A stretch of DNA of 12,197 nt from Clostridium sp. CAG:448 (GTDB lineage: Bacteria; Bacillota; Clostridia; Oscillospirales; CAG-272): contig FR890424.1 of NCBI GenBank assembly GCA_000433415.1, forward strand, positions 1 through 12,197. Reading direction: 5' to 3'. The position numbers were made by a program, and so were the translations under genes. The notes under the pieces were generated by a model. It was not told the origin of the DNA and made no database searches. It saw only the letters and a list, made by a program, of their open reading frames with translations. Shown here piece by piece: positions 6,835 to 12,197 of the stretch (the first letter of the stretch is position 1; the number at the start of each line of letters is the position of its first letter).

Positions 6835-6863
6835 ATTATATCATAACCCTTTTGCGATTGCAA
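6835..6863 (-). promoter_or_regulatory. Promoter of secG
   Basis: Minus strand: -35 TTGCAA (6863-6858), 17-bp spacer, TATAAT (6840-6835) preceded by TGA (extended -10). Predicted start near 6828, giving a leader of roughly 50 nt before the secG ATG. Confidence 0.78.
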
Positions 6864-6923
6864 TAGGCTTGCCGAAAATAATTGCCGTAAAAGTGAGAAT
6901 AAAGTGTAAATTTTTGCGCGGAT

Positions 6924-7601
6924 TCAGGCAGGTCCGCCCTGTGACTTCAGTTTTTGAAAGATTTCTACCAGTTCGCCCGGCGTGTGCGCAAGCAGATCCG
7001 CGCCCTTTTGGCGCAGAACCTCTTCGCTCCGGTATCCCCATGTGACATCGACCGCCAGCATACCGGCGTTTTTGGCGGTGGCAACGTCCACATCGCTGTC
7101 GCCCACAAAGGCGCATTCCACCGGTGTGACACCCAGCTCTTCGCAATATTGCAAAGGGACGGTTTTGTCCGGCTTGGTGGGTAATCCGTCGCGCACGCCG
7201 TGTGCGATGGCGAACAGTCCGGGACGGAACAGCTGGCGTACCAGCCCCTGTACCATGGCGTCCTGTTTGTTGGAAAGCATCGCAAGGCGGAAATCGCGGT
7301 GCAGAATTTCCAATGCCTCCGGAATGCCGTCATAGCAGCGGTCGGTATGCAGGTATGTTTGGGCATACATGCGGTCATAAAGGGCGAGCGTTTGATCTAC
7401 GACGGTCTGATCGCCCCGGACCGATGCGGGCAGGGCCTCTTCAATCAGATGCCGTGCACCGAAATTCACAAAGCCCAGAACTTCTTCGTAGGTGTGCTCC
7501 GGGTATCCCAGTGCGGACATGGTCAGATTGACCCCCTCCCGGATAGCATAAATGGTGTCTGCGACCGTTCCGTCCAGATCGAAAATAATGACTTTAATCA
7601 T
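6924..7601 (-). CDS. HAD-IA hydrolase, phosphoglycolate phosphatase-like
   Basis: A 225-residue HAD subclass IA phosphatase. Motif I is DLDGT with D8 (nucleophile) and D10. A helical C1 cap follows (about 15-90), with YDGIPEAL (90-97) before motif II, where S110 begins SNK. Motif III is K143 in TKPD and motif IV GDSDVD contains D168 and D172. The Asp-Gly-Thr-Val-Ala-Asp-Thr start and SNK motif are like Gph (phosphoglycolate phosphatase) and PpaX-like enzymes, so the role may be removal of 2-phosphoglycolate or another small phosphate ester; specificity cannot be read from sequence. The ATG at 7601 has GGAGG about 12 nt upstream, a rather long spacing. It has its own promoter (7640-7668). No clear terminator follows the stop, so some transcripts may run into secG about 150 nt downstream. 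Confidence 0.92.
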   Translation of the reverse strand: MIKVIIFDLDGTVADTIYAIREGVNLTMSALGYPEHTYEEVLGFVNFGARHLIEEALPASVRGDQTVVDQTLALYDRMYAQTYLHTDRCYDGIPEALEILHRDFRLAMLSNKQDAMVQGLVRQLFRPGLFAIAHGVRDGLPTKPDKTVPLQYCEELGVTPVECAFVGDSDVDVATAKNAGMLAVDVTWGYRSEEVLRQKGADLLAHTPGELVEIFQKLKSQGGPA

Positions 7602-7639
7602 GAATTCTGTGTTCCTCCGCCCCTCTTGTTATCCGCATT

Positions 7640-7668
7640 AGTATATCACGATTTACACCTGACGTCAA
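7640..7668 (-). promoter_or_regulatory. Promoter of the phosphoglycolate phosphatase-like gene
   Basis: Minus strand: -35 TTGACG (7668-7663, 5 of 6 consensus), 17-bp spacer, TATACT (7645-7640) preceded by TGA. This is the best -35 in the window. It lies in the 210-nt divergent spacer shared with typA, but unlike the coaW region the two promoters do not overlap. Confidence 0.8.
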
Positions 7669-7736
7669 GTCGGGAAATGTGTCATAATATACGAAACAAA
7701 GGGCGAAAATTTGTGTAATATTGTTCTTTTTCTGCC

Positions 7737-7765
7737 TTTAATCCGAAGGGTTGATGTGCTATAAT
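7737..7765 (+). promoter_or_regulatory. Promoter of typA
   Basis: Plus strand: TATAAT (7760-7765) preceded by TGC (extended -10). The -35 at 17-bp spacing is poor (TTTAAT, 7737-7742), so activity would rest on the extended -10. Predicted start near 7772, leader about 40 nt. Confidence 0.68.
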
Positions 7766-7797
7766 AATATAGTTATGAAGTCTGAAACGCTGAAAAC

Positions 7798-7804
7798 AGA
7801 GGAG
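7798..7804 (+). promoter_or_regulatory. Ribosome binding site that sets the typA start
   Basis: AGAGGAG ends 1 nt before an ATG at 7806 but 7 nt before an in-frame GTG at 7812. The spacing strongly favours GTG as the true initiation codon. Confidence 0.75.
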
Positions 7805-7811
7805 AATGAGT

Positions 7812-9650
7812 GTGAAAAGAGAAGATTTGAGAAATGTTGCGATCATCGCCCATGTTGACCACGGCAAAACCACCTTAGTGGACGGAATGCTGAAACAGGG
7901 CGGTATTTTTCGTGAAAACCAGGCAGTTGAAACCTGCGTCATGGACTCCGGCACCCTCGAACGCGAGCGCGGCATTACAATCCTTGCAAAGAATACCGCA
8001 ATCCACTATAACGGCGTCAAGATCAATATTGTGGACACGCCCGGGCACGCCGACTTCGGCGGCGAGGTGGAGCGTGTTCTGAAGATGGTAAACGGCGTCA
8101 TTCTTCTGGTGGATGCCGCAGAAGGTCCCATGCCGCAGACGCGTTTCGTTCTTCAGCGTGCACTGGAACTGAATCACCGCGTGATCGTGGTGATCAACAA
8201 GATCGACAAGCCGGACGCACGCTTGGGCGAGGTGGAAGACGAGATTCTGGAATTGCTGATGGATCTGAACGCCTCGGACGAGCAGTTGGATTCCCCGATG
8301 CTGTACTGTTCCGGCAGAGCCGGCACCGCGTCCCGTACACCGGATGAACCGGGCGTAGACCTCAAGCCGTTGTTTGATACCATCCTCGATTACATTCCCG
8401 CTCCGGAGGGGGAAGTGGACGCGCCGCTGCAGCTGCTTGTTTCCTCCATTGACTACAACGAATACGTCGGCAGAATCGGAATCGGCAGAATTGAGCGCGG
8501 GTCTATCCGCCTTAATCAGGATGTCGTAATTTGCAACTACCACGATAAGACCGTTTCCCGCAAGGCAAAAATTGCTTCCATTTTCCAGATCGAGGGACTG
8601 AACCGTGTGCCCGTTGAGGAGGCAAAGATGGGCGACATCGTCTGCTTCTCCGGTCCCGACGGAATCAATATCGGCGATACGGTTGCCGCGCCCTCTGCGC
8701 CGGAACCGCTGGAGTTTGTCAAGGTCAGCGAACCAACCATGGAAATGACCATTTCTGTCAACAATAGCCCCCTGGCAGGCAAGGAAGGAAAGTTTGTCAC
8801 TTCCCGGCAGCTTCGTGAGCGCCTGTACCGCGAGACCCTGAAGGATGTGTCCCTCCGTGTTGCGGACGGCGATACAACCGATGAATTCAAGGTCGCCGGC
8901 AGAGGGGAAATGCACCTTTCTATTCTGCTTGAAACCATGCGCCGTGAGGGCTATGAGATGACCTGCTCCAATCCGCGCGTGCTGTACCGCGAGATCGACG
9001 GTGTCAAATGCGAGCCGTTTGAGCGTGTGACCATTGACGTGCCCAACGAGTATGTGGGTGTTGTCGTGGAAAAGCTGGGACAGCGGAAGGGGGATCTTTT
9101 GGAGATGAACCCGATCGGAAGCCGGATGCGGATTGAATACCTGATTCCGTCCCGTTGCCTGTTCGGCTATCGCTCCGAATTTCTGACCGCAACACACGGC
9201 GAGGGCGTGCTCAACACACTGTTTGACAGCTATCAGCCCTATCGCGGTGAGATCACCATGCGCTTTACCGGTTCTCTGGTTGCCTCTCAGGACGGAGAGA
9301 CGACGCGGTACGGTCTGTACAATACGCAGGATCGCGGTCGTTTGTTCGTCGGACCGCAGACTCAGGTGTACGAAGGAATGATTGTTGGCGAAAACCCCAA
9401 GAATGACGATATTGCGGTGAACCCCTGCAAGGAAAAGCATCTGACTGCCGTTCGCTCCACGGGTGCCGACGAAAAGCTGATTCTGACTCCGCCGCTTATC
9501 TTCGGCATCGAGGAAGCAATGGAGTTTATTCAGGGAGATGAGCTGATTGAGATCACTCCCAAGAATATCCGTCTGCGCAAGCGGATTCTGAATACCGAAT
9601 TGCGTATGAAGGAAATGATGCGGATCCGCCGCTCGACGCAGAATCAGTAA
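7812..9650 (+). CDS. typA: TypA/BipA, ribosome-binding translational GTPase
   Basis: EF-G-like GTPase that binds the ribosome, aids 50S assembly and is needed under stress such as cold. The 612-residue protein (GTG start at 7812) has the normal family length. GTPase motifs: G1 AHVDHGKT (13-20), G2 within RERGITI, G3 DTPGHADF, G4 NKID and G5 near SGRAG. Domain II (about 200-295), domain III (about 300-390), an EF-G domain V-like part (about 395-480) and the TypA-specific C-terminal domain (about 480-612) follow; the GLYNTQDRGRLFVGP block and the basic tail LRKRILNTELRMKEMMR are typical of the family. EF-G and LepA are excluded by domain order and by that C-terminal domain. It is transcribed alone from its own promoter and ends before a strong hairpin terminator. 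Sequence looks intact with no frameshift. Confidence 0.97.
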   Translation: MKREDLRNVAIIAHVDHGKTTLVDGMLKQGGIFRENQAVETCVMDSGTLERERGITILAKNTAIHYNGVKINIVDTPGHADFGGEVERVLKMVNGVILLVDAAEGPMPQTRFVLQRALELNHRVIVVINKIDKPDARLGEVEDEILELLMDLNASDEQLDSPMLYCSGRAGTASRTPDEPGVDLKPLFDTILDYIPAPEGEVDAPLQLLVSSIDYNEYVGRIGIGRIERGSIRLNQDVVICNYHDKTVSRKAKIASIFQIEGLNRVPVEEAKMGDIVCFSGPDGINIGDTVAAPSAPEPLEFVKVSEPTMEMTISVNNSPLAGKEGKFVTSRQLRERLYRETLKDVSLRVADGDTTDEFKVAGRGEMHLSILLETMRREGYEMTCSNPRVLYREIDGVKCEPFERVTIDVPNEYVGVVVEKLGQRKGDLLEMNPIGSRMRIEYLIPSRCLFGYRSEFLTATHGEGVLNTLFDSYQPYRGEITMRFTGSLVASQDGETTRYGLYNTQDRGRLFVGPQTQVYEGMIVGENPKNDDIAVNPCKEKHLTAVRSTGADEKLILTPPLIFGIEEAMEFIQGDELIEITPKNIRLRKRILNTELRMKEMMRIRRSTQNQ

Positions 9651-9690
9651 CGGCGCGCGGCACGCAGTGTCGAAGATCTGAAAAATAAAT

Positions 9691-9754
9691 GCAAAGCCCC
9701 CTGGCGTGAGCTTGAAAAGCGAAATTTTCAAGGTCCACGGCGGGGGCTTTTTGC
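9691..9754. terminator. Nested hairpin terminator after typA
   Basis: Outer stem AAAGCCCCC (9693-9701) with GGGGGCTTT (9742-9750), followed by further Ts. Inside are CGTG (9705-9708) with CACG (9736-9739) and CTTGAAAA (9711-9718) with TTTTCAAG (9725-9732) around a 6-nt loop. The A-run on one side and T-run on the other allow termination in both directions. The three-part stem is longer than a terminator needs. Confidence 0.88.
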
Positions 9755-9787
9755 GCGGAAACGGTGTTTGCCGATTCTGACGCCCAC

Positions 9788-9817
9788 AAAAGGGCACGAC
9801 ATGTGCCGTGCCCTTTT
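9788..9817. terminator. Terminator of the DUF4340-like gene
   Basis: AAAAGGGCACG (9788-9798) pairs perfectly with CGTGCCCTTTT (9807-9817), an 11-bp stem with an 8-nt loop. It lies 6 nt past the stop codon of the minus-strand gene and reads as a terminator in that direction; the symmetry also allows plus-strand use. Confidence 0.85.
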
Positions 9818-9823
9818 CGGATC

Positions 9824-12197
9824 TCAGTATTTACCCGTCGGCGTAATCAGTTCGCCGTCAATGGTGCGCTGTGCGTCGGCAATGATTTTGTTGACAAAAG
9901 AGGTCAGTACATAGAAGTTGCCGGTTCCGTTCTGCGGGGAGGAGGATGTGTCGTCCGGGCTGTCCAGGACCTCAATGGTCATATAGGAATGGCGCTCGGA
10001 GTAACGGTAGAAGCGGTAACGCAGATACCGTGTATTACCCACCAGATCCTCTGCGTAAACGGTCAGAATCAACTGGCAGGCGGAGTCCGGGGAATTCCGG
10101 AAGGCGAGCGCCTCTTCTTCCGTGATGTCGGCTTCTCCCTCAATGGATGCATACAGAAGCGCTTTGTAGAAGTTCCGGAAATTATCCACAGCGGTTACCG
10201 TTTTTTTGCTTCCGGTGCTTTCCGTCTGTTCCAGGGTATAGTCCAAAAGATTTCCGTTTGCACGGATGGTCATGGAAGAAGATCCGACGTTTGAGAGGGA
10301 CATGAAGCCCAATTCTCCGGTTTCCGTGTCCAGAAGCAGATTGCGCCCGCCGGCGGTCCGGTATTGGATGCCGGTGTGACGGATGCCGACGGTTCCTGCC
10401 GGAATGTCGGTCTGGTAGAAGTACAGCTTCTGTGTCAGTCCGGAAAGTTTGGCACTGGCGCCGGTATCATAATCGACCAGCAGATAGGCGTTCTTTGCCG
10501 TGTAGAAGACGCCGCCGCGATGCCATGTGCCGTTGCCGGGAACCTGTACGACGGCAGGCGAGGATTTACTCATCAGGTAAAGGGTTCCGTCTTCCGTCAG
10601 ATAGTAATCGGTCGAATACGCAGGCTCTGCGGCTACATCGTTGGAGCTGATCAGATTTCCGTTCTGATCCGAGGTGCCGACCAATGCCGCCAGGTTGTAG
10701 GAACCGTTGGCTTTGGTCACATAGTAATAGTAGTAGGTGGTGGTGCCGGCATCTTTGTCCGAATTGTTTTCGGAGAGAATCACATTTGGGCGACCGTTGG
10801 CTGCGGGGGCGCTGTAGGCAGTGAATTTCAGATTCTGCGCCGCCACAAGGTATTTGCGCTCGTGGATCACTGTCGGCGCGTGCTCCGCGCTGTCGGCACG
10901 CAGGACATAGCCGGAGGCGGTTTCTTCCACCGTATAGGTGATCTTGGTGCCGTCATCCAGTGTTTCGGTATAGGGCAGGGAAGTGCCCAAATAAGCTGCC
11001 TGGGAGGTGCCGTAGTTGTTCAGCTCAAAATGTGAGCGGAACGAGGGAGCGGAAAGAATCAGGTCGGTTACATAGGAGATATTGATGTCAAAAATGTCAT
11101 GCTGGTACCAGTCGAAATCACCCCATTCCAGGAAAAGCAGACTGCTTTCCGGAATTTCCACGATCATGTCATATTCGGGTGCATATGCATAATAGGTGTT
11201 GTCCTTGGTTTTGTGGCTGAATTCCACATAGTTCCCGATGACGGTGGTAGAGCCGTCCGATTCGTTGATTTGGTAATTGTACCGGATGGTGAAGGCGGGA
11301 TACGTGAGATCATAGGTGTCAAAATCATTGACCTCACCCAGATCCGTGTTTCCGGAAACCGGTCCCAATTTGCAGACGCGGGTGAATGTCATGGAGTACA
11401 GGGACTGCAGCATGGCATTGATGTTGGTTTCGTTGGCAGAGTATCCGCGCATATAGGAGGTCTTGACCTCATAGGTGTTGCCGGAGTTCATGGTATTCTC
11501 CCGCTTGGCAAGATCCAGGTAGGAGAAGTGGCAGACGGTCTTGGAATGCGCGTTGACCAGCTCTTCCCACATTTCGTCTGTTACCTCATCTGCGGTGATG
11601 TCCGGGTGACGCTCCAGCAGGTCCTTGGCAATTGCCTCATAATCGATGTCACGGATCAGTATAAAGTCCTCTACATTAAAGTAATTGGAAATACTCATGG
11701 GGTACACAATCTGTCCTGTGACCAAGGATTCCACGGGAACCAGGAGCGTTGTGGAAATACCGTTGGAGGAAAGGATATAAACCGCGTCCCGCGTGCTTGT
11801 GCGGACATAATAGCCCGCCTCGGAGACAATCGGGTCGCCGATATAGACCGTATAGGTATCGCCCGTTGCCGCGGTCACGGTGAATTCCGCGGGTTTGTAG
11901 GTGTACGCATTTCCCTCGCTGTCGGTGCGGATTTCCTCGGTCAGACCGTATTCGCGATAGTAGGCGTCAAGGTCGGTTCCTGCGGGAATCGGCTTGAGTT
12001 TGTCCATGGAAATGGTGTATCCGCAGGCAACCGCAAGGGTGGCGAAGAGCTCCTTGTTGTATGAAGCGGTTTCGTGTTCGTTGATTACGAAGTCGCCGAT
12101 GCCGTTCAGATTGCCGAAGGCAAAAGCATCGTTGTCGCCGACGACCTCAAACGCGCCGCCGGTGGTCAGACTGACGGTCAGAACCGCATGGGGCAGT
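9824..12197 (-). CDS. Large DUF4340-like protein, 5' end cut off by window
   Basis: The frame is open to the right edge (790 residues visible, N-terminus missing), so the internal ATG at 12007 is not the start. The first part resembles DUF4340: an Asp-Leu-x-x-Tyr region leading to REYGL (about 81-85 of the visible part), then alternating beta strands with TYTVYIGD (114-121), GYYVRTS and AVYILSS. This domain occurs in membrane-anchored or exported proteins encoded beside GldA/GldF/GldG-type ABC transporter genes; such genes may lie to the right, but that is inference. The rest (about 150-790) is beta-rich, acidic, high in Tyr, Ser and Thr and low in Cys (four seen), which fits an extracytoplasmic protein. 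I recognise no catalytic motif in it. A run of three Thr and five Tyr occurs at 10721-10744. A signal peptide or lipobox, if present, is outside the window. Function unknown. Confidence 0.8.
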   Translation of the reverse strand, partial: LPHAVLTVSLTTGGAFEVVGDNDAFAFGNLNGIGDFVINEHETASYNKELFATLAVACGYTISMDKLKPIPAGTDLDAYYREYGLTEEIRTDSEGNAYTYKPAEFTVTAATGDTYTVYIGDPIVSEAGYYVRTSTRDAVYILSSNGISTTLLVPVESLVTGQIVYPMSISNYFNVEDFILIRDIDYEAIAKDLLERHPDITADEVTDEMWEELVNAHSKTVCHFSYLDLAKRENTMNSGNTYEVKTSYMRGYSANETNINAMLQSLYSMTFTRVCKLGPVSGNTDLGEVNDFDTYDLTYPAFTIRYNYQINESDGSTTVIGNYVEFSHKTKDNTYYAYAPEYDMIVEIPESSLLFLEWGDFDWYQHDIFDINISYVTDLILSAPSFRSHFELNNYGTSQAAYLGTSLPYTETLDDGTKITYTVEETASGYVLRADSAEHAPTVIHERKYLVAAQNLKFTAYSAPAANGRPNVILSENNSDKDAGTTTYYYYYVTKANGSYNLAALVGTSDQNGNLISSNDVAAEPAYSTDYYLTEDGTLYLMSKSSPAVVQVPGNGTWHRGGVFYTAKNAYLLVDYDTGASAKLSGLTQKLYFYQTDIPAGTVGIRHTGIQYRTAGGRNLLLDTETGELGFMSLSNVGSSSMTIRANGNLLDYTLEQTESTGSKKTVTAVDNFRNFYKALLYASIEGEADITEEEALAFRNSPDSACQLILTVYAEDLVGNTRYLRYRFYRYSERHSYMTIEVLDSPDDTSSSPQNGTGNFYVLTSFVNKIIADAQRTIDGELITPTGKY

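Noticed and set aside
7875..9797. A 640-codon minus-strand open frame opposite typA, longer than typA itself
   Set aside because: TypA on the plus strand is a clear full-length family match. The antisense frame shows no recognisable motif, and long antisense frames are expected in GC-biased coding sequence.
11099..12064. A 321-codon plus-strand open frame within the DUF4340-like gene
   Set aside because: The minus-strand frame is open for 790 codons and has domain similarity and a matching terminator. The plus-strand frame has no recognised motif.
1..12197. Defence system, prophage, CRISPR array, tRNA or insertion sequence
   Set aside because: I looked for repeats with regular spacers, integrase or transposase motifs, tRNA-like cloverleaf segments and toxin-antitoxin pairs and saw none; gene content is housekeeping.

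Overview
The window reads as a stretch of chromosome from a bacterium of the phylum Bacillota, most likely a Clostridia-type gut or anaerobic lineage of moderately high GC (judged by eye). The evidence is the mix of Firmicutes-type housekeeping genes (RqcH/NFACT, type II pantothenate kinase, SecG, TypA), strong GGAGG-type ribosome binding sites and sigma-A-like promoters. There are no transposases, phage genes, CRISPR arrays or RNA genes. The exact genus cannot be told from the sequence alone.

Layout. (1) 1-5402, minus strand: four genes that look like one operon, transcribed right to left: a NagD-like HAD phosphatase (5402-4566), RqcH (4544-2778), a NagZ-like family 3 glycoside hydrolase (2697-1684) and an ABC-F ATPase (1669 to beyond the left edge). 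RqcH and the ABC-F protein are both ribosome-associated families, so the operon mixes translation quality control with cell-wall and phosphate-ester turnover. (2) 5403-5566: a compact divergent promoter region in which the two promoters interlock. It drives this operon leftward and the pantothenate kinase gene (coaW, 5567-6454) rightward. (3) 6455-7601: a bidirectional terminator, then secG (6775-6545) and a phosphoglycolate-phosphatase-like HAD gene (7601-6924), both on the minus strand and each with its own promoter. (4) 7602-9650: a second divergent region and typA (7812-9650, plus strand). (5) 9651-9823: two consecutive hairpin terminators at the convergent end of typA and a large exported-type protein with a DUF4340-like N-terminal part (9824 to beyond the right edge, minus strand).

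The genes are mainly housekeeping: coenzyme A synthesis, protein export, ribosome function and rescue, peptidoglycan recycling and metabolite repair. I did not find a convincing new system. The points most worth a second look are the interlocked divergent promoters, the extended -10 element shared by all five predicted promoters, the nested multi-stem terminators at both convergent junctions, the D-to-E change at the key DR pair of RqcH, the Tyr replacement in the GH3 catalytic-loop motif, and the large, poorly characterised DUF4340-like protein at the right edge.
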